Positions 21,894 to 33,632 of a DNA stretch of 64,000 nt are shown here, in pieces. Source of the stretch: Ancistrus triradiatus (Eukaryota > Chordata > Actinopteri > Siluriformes > Loricariidae); contig JAJAGP010000206.1 of NCBI GenBank assembly GCA_025084515.1, positions 321,766 through 385,765 on the forward strand, written 5' to 3'. The notes below the pieces were generated by a model. The model was not told the DNA's origin. It did no database searches and worked only from the letters and a program-made list of their open reading frames with translations. Made by a program: the position numbers and the translations under genes. The number at the start of each line of letters is the position of its first letter. Position 1 is the stretch's first letter.

Positions 21894-22535
21894 AACAGCT
21901 CCTCAGCCAACCACTGGACAGGAAGGCAATAAACGGTCTGGCTTGCCAGGATGCTAACACTTGCCAGCCATCCATGTTTTGAATGCAGGTGTGCTCTCAC
22001 TTCTGAGAGTTCCTCTCAGAAGTGAGCTGTATTTAAGCCAGCTATCCCTTCCATTCCATTGCGTGACATTACCTATTGTCTTGTGCACGTGTAGCTGCTG
22101 TATCTTGCACTTTCATGTCAGTTCGCAGGAAGTCAAGCTTCGGTGTTCGACCTCTCTATTGATTGGATTTGATCCTAGAGAATTGTCTTTGTTCCGTTGT
22201 GCCGATGTTGATTTTTATGCCACATGCTTGGTCAGCGATTCTTCCTGAATGACACATTCATCAGGAAGCCAGACTTGTTGCTTGTCCTGGCATTGTCCTG
22301 TATATGGGGACATGCTTTCAAGCAAATTGGTTGCTGCCTATATTGATGCAGACTTGGAATAAAAATATGGAACAAAGGTTGGCAACTGTGGAGATGCAAG
22401 GGCCCCATGTGGGATTAAGGAATGTCTACTCTTTTAACCCTTCATTCTGGTCCTGAAGACACCAGATCCCCTTTATCAGCTCAGTAATGGGTGTGAGTTT
22501 GTATCACGTGCTAGCTTATAGAACTGCTTGGGCGT
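21894..22535 (+). repeat. Tandem duplication, unit 2 (compact)
   Basis: A runs 21894-22300 and B 22301-22535. It carries an uninterrupted ATTGGATT at the place where unit 1 holds the hAT element. It also has about 35 bp (around CATGTTTTGAATGCAGGTGT) lacking in unit 1; the same 23-bp word recurs at 22891-22913. Confidence 0.8.
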
Positions 22536-22734
22536 GAATTGTTTTTATGTTCATTTATAGGTCAGAACTGAGGTACAGCTATTGAATATGTAATTTCCTA
22601 GAACCGGAGCAATCAGGAAATTATTAATATTATTATACCACATAAGTCCTGTTTTCTTTTCCCTCACGTAGACTGTCAGGTGCGTGTGCACCGTTTACCT
22701 GAGAAAGTCATGGAATCAGGCTGCATTATGGGAA

Positions 22735-22889
22735 ATATACAAGCCAGTGGTGGGACTGTGATGCTCTGGGTAGTGTTCTGCTGGAAAACCCTGGATCTGG
22801 GCATTCATGTGGACGTTAATTTGATACAGGTCACCTACTTAAACGTCGTTATGGACCAGGTGGTTTTAATGTGTTGTCTGATCAGTTTG
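22735..22889 (+). mobile_element. Tc1/mariner deletion derivative
   Basis: Words of a transposase gene (CTGGGTAGTGTTCTGCTGG, GCATTCATGTGGACG, CACCTACTTAAACGTCGTT) jump directly to the terminal GTGGTTTTAATGTG and CTGATCAG. It is the same family as the longer remnant at 54960-56058, with the catalytic end removed. Confidence 0.65.
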
Positions 22890-23436
22890 TCATGTTTTGA
22901 ATGCAGGTGTGCTGGTCAACCAGCCAGACCATGTGAATTCCATGTTGCTCTAAGCTGGTTTATATTGGGTAGTACTGTTCTGGTGATGGGTTAGCAAGTG
23001 AATTCAAATGGTTAACATATGCTTGCTGGGTTTTTTGTCTTTTTTGTCTTAAACGAGGTCTTTATGGGATGATTGTAATGCAGTTTAGTATTCTGTATGT
23101 TATTTGACCTTCCTCGTTATTCCCTGCTGTTTTAGCTTACAAGACAGTTCACAGCCACGAATGTGGAACAGTTCAATAGGGAGGAAATTTCCACGTGTTT
23201 TGGATTGGTAAATGCACAGTACACCAAGCCCCACCATGGAAATCCAACATCAGGGGAGGGCAAGCTGAGACTGGCAGAGACACACATGGGATGAAAAGCT
23301 GTGAAGCACTTCATTAAAACACTAGTTAGGGGAGTTGTTGCTAATTACCTAGCATGCAGTCAACCTCAGGTCGACTACTGTATACACCATATACGCTGAA
23401 GTACTGTGCTTGATTGGTTGATGACATAAATATTGA
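22890..23436. other. No gene recognised
   Basis: Apart from a 23-bp word shared with 21971-21995 nothing stands out. Confidence 0.4.
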
Positions 23437-23600
23437 CATTTACGTTTAGTCATTTAACACATGCTCTTATCCTGAGTGACTTACAATCCAAGCAGTTGTC
23501 GGTTAAAGTGCTCAAGAACCAAACAGTGACAGAGTCTCAGATGGGATTAAAACCTGGACCTTCTGGTCCACAGTGAAGTATCTTAAGCACTGCGCTTTGA
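23437..23600 (-). mobile_element. tRNA-derived SINE, diverged
   Basis: Antisense order: GCTCTTATCCTGAGTGACTT, AATCCAAGCAGTTGTCGG, AACAGTGACAG, then GGGATTAAAACCTGGACCTT (B-box region). It is nearly full length with many substitutions. Confidence 0.8.
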
Positions 23601-24932
23601 AATGCCGTTTTAAATGGCTGTTGCCAAAAAGTATGTCTGAAACTATAATTCAAGTGCATTGTTTACTTCCCACGACTCTACAAGAACTCCACGAACCCAT
23701 CTTCAAGCACGAAAACTCGTGTCCAGATGCTGCTTGCGTAATTACAGGTGATTTTAACCATTGTGCTCTTTTAAGATGCCTGCCTAAATTTCATGTAAAC
23801 ATCATCATTCCTACTAAAGAAGACTATATGTGGGAAAATGCTATATCAACATAAACAATGCCTACACAGCTGCCCCACTTTGGCAAGGCAGACCCTTAAC
23901 TGTAATGCTAAAACCTGTCTTTAAAAAGAAACTAAAATATATGCCACAGACAATGAAACAGGATGATTTGAGTGATGATTCAAGACTACGTTGACATCTG
24001 CCAGTGTTCAAGAGAACCTCTAAGGACATCATACACTGTTAGCTTTTAGATAAACTGGTACACTACACTGTACGTCCCACATAAAATCCTGTACATCAAC
24101 CTGAATCGGAAGCCCTGTTTCAACAAAAAAATCTACAGACAAAAATATCAATGACATCTACAAAGCAGTAAGTCTGGGGACAGGGAATGGTATAAAACCT
24201 TCGTTATGCATTAGAAAGTTACATCAAGGATGCAAAGAGGGCCTGTAGGTACAACATTGAAGCAAATTACTCCACCAACACACATGTGGCTAGGCATACA
24301 AGCTATATCAAATTATAGAGGAAACAGCATAAACATCGCCAGCTCTGACGCCACCTTTCCAGACGAACATGGTATGCCCAAAGTAATGACACGGTTCCAA
24401 AAACACAGGTCATATGAGATGGATTCATCCTACGTGTGACCAGTCCAGAATTTTTTAGAGCTCCCAAACATGTTAGTCAAGGTATCATACACAGTCTCCC
24501 CAAGAAGTCTTAAGACCTGGATCAAGCAACAAAGCTACCTGTCTAAATGAGTATCACCTAATAGCATCACCTCAGCTCCCATGAAATGCCTGGACATGTT
24601 TGTACTGAGCCATTTAAATGGCAACACCGCAGAGTTCTCAACCTGCTACAGTTTGCCTGTTGTCCAAACAGATCGGCAGCTGAAGCATTCTCCCATACAC
24701 TTTGTGTAGCTCTCCAACATCTGGAATAACGAGGTTTTTGTTAAATTGGTGCTCCTAAATTACAGGTTGGCCGTCAGTGCCATTAGGCCTAGTAAGCTTG
24801 TGGAAAAGCTCAAAGATCTTGACCTACCAAGCTCCATAAACAGATGGATTGTAGTGAAATTTAAATTTTAAGTCAATACTGATGCCTTAAGTCTTCTCCC
24901 ACATGGTGAGATATATGGTTTATTAATTCAAC

Positions 24933-25013
24933 AATGGTATCGGATCGATATCGGGTATCGTCTGATATGCAGAATTTATGTATCGGAACTGAAAAGGGTT
25001 CGGAGCATCCCTA
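24933..25013. mobile_element. hAT-like terminal fragment
   Basis: GGTATCGGATCGATATCGGG and ending TCGGAGCATCCCTAAA are typical of one end of a fish hAT MITE. The other end is not found nearby. Confidence 0.45.
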
Positions 25014-25015
25014 AA

Positions 25016-25231
25016 GCAGAGTGACTTAAAACTGATACAGTCCAAGCAATTGTGGGTTAAGGGTTGTATGTGTAAATAAACTCCTATGCTGAACATCCCG
25101 TCTCCTGACTAGCTGAATTTCTAATGGGGTCTTCCTCAAGGACCCAACAGCGATAGTGGAGGTGGGATCTTAACTCTGAACCTTTTGTTTTATAGTCCAG
25201 TACCTTAAGCACTAGGCTACCACAGTCCCCA
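25016..25231 (-). mobile_element. tRNA-derived SINE with internal interruption
   Basis: The outer parts (AGAGTGACTTAAAACTGATA; CAAGCAATTGTGGGTTAAGG; and, after about 65 foreign bases, CTCAAGGACCCAACAG ... TACCTTAAGCACTAGGCTAC) form one SINE in antisense. It lies within the LINE remnant. Confidence 0.85.
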
Positions 25232-25870
25232 CCAGCATTAGGCACTGGCATGCCACTGGGCTGCTGCTTAAATACAAGGCTCTTCCCTCTCCAAACTCTT
25301 GCTTGATAATCTCCAGACAATAACAATCTGGTCTTCACTACTCCAAATATGATGAATCCACATACCAGCAGCATGTGAGTCACCTCAAATTATACAGACA
25401 GGGCAATGACCTTGTTCTGAATATATCCAAAATTAAGAGGCGATTTTGAACGATTTGGAAAAAACCCAAGCCCTGTTCATTCAGTTCACGTCAATGGGAC
25501 AGAAATAGAGCGGGTCAAAAGTGTAAGGTTTCTGGGACTTCACAGCTCCAGTTAGACAAGAAATATAAGCAACACTGTCAAGAAAGCACAGCAACGGCTA
25601 TGTTTTCCAAGTCACCACTTTTTGAATAGGGGACAGTTCAATCTGTTGTTACTGGATGGGTCACAGTTTGGTTTGGTAACACAACACAAAAAGACAAACA
25701 GGCCCTTCAGAGCACAAAACAGCCAAATGGACCTTGCAGTGAAACTATCGACAGCTGAGACACTGAACTGCGGATAGCTTGAGCGTTGTAGGAGTGGAGC
25801 TCGTGCCATCCTCAGTGACCCCTCTCATAACCTGGGTCATAACCTGTTCACCCAAAATGACACCAACTAC

Positions 25871-26942
25871 AACCTGAGGTGTCACAGACCTTGAAAGTAC
25901 CATGGCCAGAAAGAACAGACTTAAAGAACAAGTTTATTCCAGGACAGTCCACCTCATTGCTGCTCACCTTCAGGAAAGCAACTTGCGCTGAGCATGACAA
26001 GGAACACACGTAACTTAATATACACACACATCACATGACCAAGACCCAAAATGGGACCCAAACTCCTTGGGCAGCCTAGATGTTCTAAGTAGGAATTAAA
26101 TGTTATTAATGTAGTGTAATACAGTTTGCCTTTTGTATCTGTGGGCTGTGTGTCCGCAGATTCAGCAAACTGTGGTCTGAAAATATTCAGAAAAAAGAAA
26201 ATCCAGATGGTTTCAAGAATCAAAATTTGAATTTGCTGCCCATTGACCAGCACAAATCATCAGTTACAAGCACATTCTAAATGATATAATGTATGCATCT
26301 ATATCCCATGTACATATGTATGTCACTGTGTTTTATTCAGTGTATGTACATTTAGTGTTTGACCAAGAGTCGTATAAGAATTCCAATACATCCCGTGGCG
26401 CAAATGGCAATACATGCATTTTGAGCCGGGAAACTAATCAGTACAAAAACTAAGCACAATAACTGGCAAGATTATGTTAACTCAACTGATGTACTGCTTT
26501 AGTGTATTCATTTTTGAAAGCAATCAGTTTTAAGTTGACCTTGGGAGCATTTTTTTGTGTGAATTATGTCTGGTTGCCAGACATTTGGTGCTATAGCTTA
26601 TATGCAGAACCATAGCCAAGACTCTGAAGCATAGCTGATGTATTTATTAGTAATGAACAATGAATGATGACCATATTTTACCAATATCATCATTAAATTC
26701 TGAAGGAAAGGGCTTAAGAGTACTGTACCAGAGTTCTTAGAAATGACCTGAAATCCATTTGCTGCTGACTGAAAGCAGTAACAGCAGCCTGCTTTTTAAT
26801 CTCTGTTTTTGAAATTTAACCCTTAATGTATAAGCACTCTCTAGGACAGATGTTGTCCTGTTCTGTCCCATTACACAAAAGACATGGCTTTTAAATAAAT
26901 TCCCCTAATTATTGGAGCATAAACTAGAGTCTGTTTGCAATA
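25871..26942. other. No gene recognised
   Basis: A segment at about 26140-26260 (TTTGTATCTGTGGGCTGTGT, GTCCGCAGATTC) may be an old DNA-transposon end but is too diverged to assign. Confidence 0.4.
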
Positions 26943-27057
26943 TTCATTCATTCATTTTCAGTAAATGCCTTATCCTGTTGAGGGTCGTGTAACAGAACCA
27001 CTTGGGGGCAAGGCAGGGATATTGTGGAGAGGGTGCTAGTCTAATCACAAGGAAAAA
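26943..27057 (-). mobile_element. LINE 3' tail, antisense
   Basis: ATTCATTCATTCATTTTCAG, ATGCCTTATCCTGTTGAGGG and GGGGGCAAGGCAGGGATAT match the antisense L2/CR1-type LINE terminus with its (ATTC)n tail. Confidence 0.65.
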
Positions 27058-27517
27058 CACTAGGGCTGGACGATCTAGCAAAAATTTTACGATCTTTATC
27101 AATTTATGAATTAATCAATATTATTTCGAATATTATTACTTTATTTTCTTACAATTAAATATCCACGGTATTATCACTATTAAAACAGAATTAAGATATG
27201 GCTAGTCTAGACCACTGGCACATTTTTAAACAAATTTTAATAAAGTGCACAAAATGTATCAAAATGTAAATATCGCCACCATGTTCTAGGTGTCCACAAA
27301 TAATACAATAATAATACACTAAAATTACTAAAATAATACACTTTAAAATCAAATGTAGTTCTGTGCTGACAGCATTGTCGACTTGCAAAATTATTAACGA
27401 GGATATACTATTTTCAGGAGTCCCATAAAACCCTGGATTTTGACTGGTTTGATGGGTATCTAGTGTGATCTCTCTGTTCAGATATATTGAGAAGACTTTT
27501 AACAATCTAGAGCAACT
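27058..27517. other. Possible hAT-type end; otherwise nothing
   Basis: CTAGGGCTGGACGATCTAGC at 27062 resembles a hAT or Harbinger terminal repeat, but no matching right end is found. Confidence 0.35.
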
Positions 27518-27632
27518 CTTATAATCCAAGCAGTTGTGGGTTAAGGGCCTTGCTCAAGGACCCAACGATTACAGATTGGCAGAGGTGGGATTTGAACACT
27601 GGACCTTCAATTCCTAATCAGTTGTTGGAATC
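27518..27632 (-). mobile_element. Partial tRNA-derived SINE
   Basis: Antisense core ATAATCCAAGCAGTTGTGGG, GGGCCTTGCTCAAGGACCCA and AGAGGTGGGATTTGAACACT. The head is truncated. Confidence 0.85.
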
Positions 27633-28879
27633 CTTCACATCCAGTGGCCGTTTAGAGTAGCCACTCTACTCATTTCCATTGAAGTTAGGAGGAAAGCCAC
27701 AAAGATATACAGAGAAAATGGTTGTGCACACAAAGGTAAGGAATGAATCTGGGTCCCTGGAGCTACCATGCAGTCATTCAATTATTTATTGCTTTTTTAT
27801 TGACCATCTCTATTATTCAATCTACCTCATATCATGCCACAGTCCAGTCTTCCACATTATCTATGATCACTTATTAGGTTGGGCAAGACTGTTTCTTCTA
27901 TGACACATTAACCTGACATGTGATCCAGTCTTTAAACTCTAGCATGATCAGCTGTTGCATCATTTCGGTTCAGTTCAATGTAATTTCTTTAGGGAAAACT
28001 CATCCAACCAATGACGAGCAAGACAGTTCATACCATATCAAACAAATTTGGGAGGGCAATGGGTTACTCAAGAGGTATGCTGATTTAATAAGTGCTGTTA
28101 CAATCATTTAGGAATCAGCACTAGCAAGGGCGCAAGTACCTTTGAGCAACCTTCAGTTCCCCTCCAAGAAGCGACGGACAACAGAGGGGGAGAGAACCGG
28201 TATCTCCAAGGAAGAAACAAGTGCAATGCCAACTACGATGGAAGCTTTCCAGCAGCACTCTTTTACACTCTCACTAGTAGTTCGGCGAACTCATGACTGC
28301 TGGGCCTCTGGCCAAGTCTACAAAAAGACTGTACAGTCCAATTATCTACACTGAGGCAGCCTAGCAGGATAAAGTGTCTTCACCGGATCAGCCTCGTCGC
28401 AGGTGAACCCCCCCCAAATCCCTCGGTGTCTGTGACCTAATTCAGCAGTGAACTTTTAGATTGGCAGGCTTAGCTAACGCTAGCACGAGGGCTCATGACG
28501 TTTATCACTTTCCTAACAAGTCAGGACTGGCTTGTACTCGCGCAGTGCGGTTACAATGAGCTAAGGAACTAAGAGACATCTAGTCAATGATTCTCAGTCG
28601 CACTGCGTTTTCATTGGCATCAACATTCCAGCTAACATGCTGGTGCTACAGCTTCATTTGTTGCCATAGTATTGTGGCCCTTACGTTATTAGCATGGCGT
28701 ACAGAAACGTGTGGATTTGCACGTCTTCCCTGTGTTCACGTGCAGCTTCACCAGGAACTCCGGTTTCCGCCCTCATTCCAATGATGTTCGTTTAACTGGT
28801 CGCTCTAAACATGCTAAGTGTGTTTGACTAGTATAAATATAACCTTTCTTTCATCCTGAATAGGTGTTCATGGTTTATT
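27633..28879. other. No gene recognised
   Basis: A 70-codon open frame at 28142-28354 with a basic start has no known domain. The region around 28370-28520 is slightly richer in CpG but has no promoter-like cluster. Confidence 0.4.
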
Positions 28880-29377
28880 TGCATAAACCAATCAGAAAAC
28901 GTTGGGACTGTATGGGAAATGCAAATAAAAAATATATGCAGTGTTTTAGATTTTCTTTTACTTTCATTTCATTGCGGACAGCATGAACCTGAGATGTTTC
29001 AGGTTTTTTTCATTTCATTTGTTAATAAACATCCATTCCTGCAGGTCTGCAACACATTCCAAAAAAATTGGGATGGCGGCAGTTTAGGGCTAGTGACATC
29101 AAGGGCTACATCAAGGGCAAGGGATTACTTTATCAAACTTTAATCAAGCACTACAATACGGAGTTACATTCACAAATGCCACTTAACACGTTACTGTGCA
29201 AAAAAAAGAAGCCTTAAGTTAACCATGTCCAGAAACAGCATCAACTTCTCTGGGCTTGGATGCATATGGGATGGACCACTGGAGAGCCTGTGCTCGTCTT
29301 TGGTCGTCAAAGATTCATACTGCTTTTTTTATTTGCATTTTCCATACCATCCCACCTTATTCTGATATGGGGTTGTA
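28880..29377 (+). mobile_element. Mariner-family MITE
   Basis: The left side carries CAGAAAACGTTGGGACTGTA and TGGGAAATGCAAATAAAAA. The right end, reverse-complemented, begins TACAACCCCATATCAGAATA and then GGGATGGTATGG, giving related inverted ends. The interior CAACACATTCCAAAAAAATT and ATGCCACTTAACACG links it to the longer copy at 10265-11430. No transposase frame remains. Confidence 0.7.
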
Positions 29378-30547
29378 ATATGACATTAAATAAATAAATA
29401 ATAACATAAAAATGCTTGCATAAATCCACTCAGGATGCATTTAAAACCAATTTAATTCCTGTCACTCAACCCAGTACAGAAGGTGGTTTGATACTCCAGG
29501 CATTTTCATCTTTTTTACCCCTTTTAGCTTGCATTTATAGACTAACTTCACAACATGTGCTGCTATTTATCTGTCAAATTTGAGCACTAGTCGTCTTCTG
29601 TCTTACTGTAGCCTAAGGTACAGTCATGTGACCGTGCTGCATTGTCATTTGTAGTTTTTTTTTATCTGCGAAGTCCTGGATTTAGAAATTGAAAGCTTTG
29701 AAACCAAAACATGCAGAAACTTGTAAATGTCGGGAATCAGCAAGGTGTGTTTCTGAAAGCTTGCCAAATATGTACTATTGAGAAATACTGTGTCGGCTTT
29801 GGTAATATGTAGGAAGATGCTGTAATACAGGGAAATGGTGAACATTCAGAACACATTTTGCAATGTTTGTATTAGAACTCCCTTGTTGATGGCTAATGTA
29901 TTTGTTCTAACATGTCAGAGATGTGAGTTGACACTGGTAATGGTGTAAGTGAAAGGTTGCAAAACAGTGGCAGAAAGGTCACAATTCAGAAATTATGACC
30001 TACAGTATGATTAACAAATTAATAGTGCACGTGGCAAATAGTTTTTTTGCCACGTGTTATAGAAATGTAATAAAGCTAGGAACATGTATGGCTGGATCGC
30101 GATCAGCGTTCCTTATCATGATTGTTAATGTTGGTTTTTAAGACTAATTTCCAAGCTGAACACGGCAATAAACTCATTTATCTACTGATAAAAATACAAG
30201 TATGCACCCTTTAGCATTGCGCATCTGTGAAATCGTTCACAATCTAAACATGTCATATCGTTCACCCCTAATAACCAGTTAAATTACTGGCATGGACAGA
30301 ATGGCCCAAACTTCACCTCATCCAGAGACGAGGATTGACCTCATGTCCTCACCACCGTAAAGCTTTGTGGCACCAACACTACTTTTCGGCCTCTCACATT
30401 CATTAATGTCAACTAATTCAAGTACTTTATAATGAAACCTAATTGTTTGCTGCCTGTTACTGGGGATTCACAATGTTTATTTGTTCAAATTATTTTGATA
30501 TATTACTCTACATTACAATATAAATGCATAAACTTTGTAAAATGGGA
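29378..30547. other. No gene; contains an E-box inverted repeat
   Basis: AT-rich unique sequence. Its one notable element is the palindrome at 30028-30056. Confidence 0.4.
30028..30056. promoter_or_regulatory. Perfect inverted repeat of CACGTG E-boxes
   Basis: CACGTGGCAAA and TTTGCCACGTG are exact reverse complements separated by 7 bases (TAGTTTT), giving two CACGTG sites 23 bp apart and a possible 11-bp stem. Confidence 0.45.
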
Positions 30548-31096
30548 GATTTAAATGCGCCACCTGGGTAATGGAAGCTGACACAGTGGGATACAAGAAG
30601 CCAGTCACATGCCACTGAAACTCCTGCCAACTAGTGTAATGGTGGAAAATCCTGCCTGCATAGAAGTAGGACACAGGGTTGCTCTTTCATGCAGAGAATG
30701 CGGCTGTGTTTTGGTAGTGCCACCACAGAGCTCCTGTTCTGCTGATGGACGACAGAGTGGAGAAAGGCTCAGTTGGGCATCTTGCTAAAGGCTCATTAGG
30801 ATGGGAGAGGCACACCAAAGTGTTTACCTCATGCCAGTATCTCAAGACTAGTACAAAGGCCACATAAAGACAGTATTGTTAAGACCTGCAGAAGAAGTTA
30901 TTTTGAGAATATTCTTGTTCTGCGTGTCCTGACGGAGCAGTTTGGCTCTTTGTTAAGAACTCAGCTACGATGATGACAGCTTCCTACTTTAGTTTCCAAA
31001 ACTAAAATAAATGCATTACAGGCACATTGGTAGTCTGAACTGGCCTGAAAACAATTTCAATCTTCTCCATGACTCATAACTCCATAAGCCTAGAGT
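30548..31096 (+). repeat. Duplicated 0.5-kb segment, copy 1
   Basis: Collinear with 33158-33632. Shared words include CACAGTGGGATACAAGA, GCCAGTCACATGCC, GAAAATCCTGCCT, GTACAAAGGCCACATAAAGA and ACCTGCAGAAGAA. Divergence is substantial (very roughly a quarter) with indels. No known repeat family or inverted ends. Confidence 0.75.
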
Positions 31097-31228
31097 GATT
31101 TATACATGTTATTATGTATTATAGGGATATGTTGCACAGCATAGGCCCTAAAATGGCATTTGTTATACATGTGTACAGAACTGTGCAAAAGTCTCAGGCC
31201 ACCATCAGACTTTTTATTTGGGTTTTTT

Positions 31229-31344
31229 AGGATTCAAATCCCACCTCTGCTACCACTGTTGGGTCCTTGAGCAAGGCTCTTAAATAACAATTGCTTGGAT
31301 TGTAAGATTGGTAATTGCTCTGGATAAGAGCGTCTGCTAAATAA
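31229..31344 (+). mobile_element. Partial tRNA-derived SINE
   Basis: It starts at the B-box region (GGATTCAAATCCC) and runs through TTGGGTCCTTGAGCAAGG to CTCTGGATAAGAGCGTCTGC. The A-box half is missing. Confidence 0.85.
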
Positions 31345-31372
31345 CTTAATGTATAATGACCATATATAATGT

Positions 31373-31556
31373 GGTACTGTGGTAGCCTAGCGGTTAAGGA
31401 CTATGGACCAAAAGGTCCAGGGTTCAAATCCAACCTCTGCCAACCTGCCACTGTTGGGTCCTTGATCAAGACCCTTAACCCACAATTGCTTGGATTGTAA
31501 TACTGTATTAATTGTAAGTCGCTCTGGATAAGGGTGTCTGCTAAATGCTGTAAATA
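31373..31556 (+). mobile_element. tRNA-derived SINE, nearly full length
   Basis: GTACTGTGGTAGCCTAGCGG (A-box), GGTCCAGGGTTCAAATCCAA (B-box), the central TGTTGGGTCCTTGATCAAGA and the 3' CGCTCTGGATAAGGGTGTCT are all present in order. Confidence 0.9.
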
Positions 31557-31815
31557 TATAACATACTGCTATACGATGTCCAACTTGGATTTGTCCAACT
31601 ACGATGTCCAACTTGGATTTGTCACTCCATAATAGTTTTCCACTGATCCAACTGATTCCAATATTTGTGAAGCAGTTTTTCGGCTGCTTCACATCCAAAC
31701 AAACCATTCCTGATCAAGCTTCCTCTCACTGTAGAACTGTCAACTGGCATCCCAACGAAGCTGCCAGATACTGTTGCTCAAGTGTAAGGAGAGGTCACAA
31801 TAAATACTATAAAAG

Positions 31816-32174
31816 CTGTTTTTTTATAGCTGGATATTCATTACCACCAGGAATAATGTGAGCATTCGCAAGCGTTCTTGATTCAGCACATTCTCCAGTC
31901 TTCTTTTACACTTCTCTCCCATTACTCTTTTCTCTCAGCACTTCTTGTGCTTTTTCAGCACTTCCCTTATGCATGGGAGGCTGGATTTGACCTTGTTACA
32001 AGCCTTACTTGGTATTTAAGAGGGAATGAGCATTCTTAATGGCAAATTAGCATTTTCACTGCTTACATTTGAATTGTTCACACACGCGCCATTTCGTTCT
32101 ACGTCTGCTGTTCAGGCCCAGTTTGAATTGCCATAGCATAAATTCTCGGTAAATACACGTACTTGTTGTTTAAC
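31816..32174. other. No gene recognised
   Basis: Pyrimidine-rich around 31890-31960; nothing assignable. Confidence 0.4.
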
Positions 32175-32373
32175 GGGACTGTGGTAGCCTAGTGGTGAAG
32201 TTACTGGACTCTGGACCAGAAGGTCCAGGGTTCAAATCCCACCTCTGCCAAGCTGCCACTGTTGGGTTCTTGAGCAAGACCCTTAACTCACAATTGCTTG
32301 GATTGTAAGACTGTACCAATTGTAATTCGCTCTGGATAAGGGCGTCTGCTAAATGCTGTAAATGTAAATGTAA
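32175..32373 (+). mobile_element. tRNA-derived SINE, full length
   Basis: One of the best copies: GGGACTGTGGTAGCCTAGTG with the pol III A-box, GGTTCAAATCCCACCTC with the B-box, central TTGGGTTCTTGAGCAAGACC, 3' GCTCTGGATAAGGGCGTCTG, and the tail AAATGTAAATGTAA. The 3' part is shared with several fish SINEs of the DANA/V-SINE type, a comparison made from memory. Confidence 0.92.
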
Positions 32374-33157
32374 CGTCCATACGACCAACATCAGTGTGTT
32401 TTAATGACTGAGGTTTTTAAGAATTAGAAGAGGAAATAAAAATCTGTCTTTTATATAATTCGCATCTGGAAGACAGAAAACTAGGTCGAACCCTTGCGAC
32501 ACTTGCTGACAGAAAACAGAGTCGTAGGCTTGAAAGAAAGAAAAAACATGATATCATTCTGTGTTCTTTTTTGTTTTTGGTAACTGTTTCAAATTTTATA
32601 CAAAGATAAGAATTACTGTATGAGAATAAGAAGTACAGTACTGTACTAAATGTTTTCATATAGTGTTTTAAAATGTATCTCTAAACTAAACCACTATGTG
32701 ATTATACAGTAGTAACATCCGGTCAACGTCCTTGTTGGCCAAGTCTTCTACAGAATGTAATGCGAATGTTAGATCGCGCCTACTTGTAGGATTTTTTTTT
32801 TAATCTCTGTCATGCAGACCTTGACATGGGTGTAGTACAAGATTTAGGGATGAGTCTCTGAGTGTCATTAGGCTCACAGTCCTGTGAGAAAGATAAACAT
32901 TGGTGGTGGTTCAGCAAGGGATCCAATGTGGCTGTGATTGTTTATTGATTTCTCTGGATGCAGTTCTCCAGGGGTTATTTTTCCAGAAGAAATTGCCCTC
33001 TGACTTACTTTTCTGGCAGTTTTCTGTTTTCAGTCAGTTATATTATTTTTTTGTCAAATAAAGCTGTTTAAGACTTTTGCACCTTAGCATCCTTTCAGGT
33101 GGCTTAATGAGAATCATGTCAACTCACCAACGTGAATTGGAAATTGCGCTTTTGTAA
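32374..33157. other. No gene recognised
   Basis: AT-rich and unremarkable; a poly-T run lies near 32791. Confidence 0.4.
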
Positions 33158-33632
33158 ATGCCCTTTAAATGTGCCAGCACAGTGGGATACAAGAGGCCAG
33201 TCACATGCCCTTGAAACCGCTGCCAAATAGTGTAACAGTTGAAAATCCTGCCTACGTAGAAGTGGGACATGGTAGCTCTTTCAAGAGGAGACTGTGGCTT
33301 TGTTTTGGTGGTACCACCACAGAACTACTGTACTACTGATAGACCTAGTCTATTGTGGCTGAAGATTCATTAGGATGAGAGGCACATCGGAGTGGTACAA
33401 AGGCCACATAAAGACAGGATGTTGAAACCTGCAGAAGAAATTATTTTGCGGGTATTTCTGCTCTGCATGTCCCGGCAGAGCAGTTTAGCTCTCAAACAAT
33501 AGCTTAGCAACAGTAATGACAGTTTGCTGCTTTAGTGTAATAACATTCAAGGAAATGGATTCCAGGCACAATGGTATTATACAATGGTGTAAAAAACAGT
33601 TTGGCTCATCTCCATAAGTCGGAGCTCAGAGT
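33158..33632 (+). repeat. Duplicated 0.5-kb segment, copy 2
   Basis: The partner of 30548-31096, 2.6 kb downstream in the same orientation. It is shorter, with deletions in the middle (around 33360). Confidence 0.75.

Larger units (their letters stand above)
23605..25870 (+). pseudogene. Decayed non-LTR retrotransposon (EN and RT)
   Basis: The order is that of a fish LINE ORF2. An APE-type endonuclease motif reads VITGDFNH at 23738-23761, followed by CLPKFH. RT remnants appear at about 24585-24870 (KCLDMFVLSHLNG; LDLPSSINRWIV). C-terminal RT parts follow at about 25430-25830 (VHVNGTEIERVKSVRFLGL; WMGHSLVW in another frame). Stops and frameshifts are frequent and the catalytic RT box is not readable. 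A hAT end and a SINE interrupt it between 24933 and 25231. By family memory it is a Rex1/CR1-like clade. Confidence 0.75.
31143..31815. mobile_element. Tc1-like elements in opposite orientation, with SINEs
   Basis: The left end carries ACTGTGCAAAAGTCTCAGGC, the terminal repeat of the family seen complete at 43109-43595, and its internal word ATAATGACCATATATAAT follows at 31355. From about 31600 to 31812 the same family appears in antisense (CACTCCATAATAGTTTTCCA; ACTGTTGCTCAAGTGTAAGG; in protein WSDKSKLDIV). Two SINEs have inserted in the left part. Confidence 0.65.

Noticed and set aside
32175..32373. A functional tRNA gene
   Set aside because: A- and B-box words are present but there is no full cloverleaf; the same sequence recurs with a non-tRNA body and tail, so it is a SINE.
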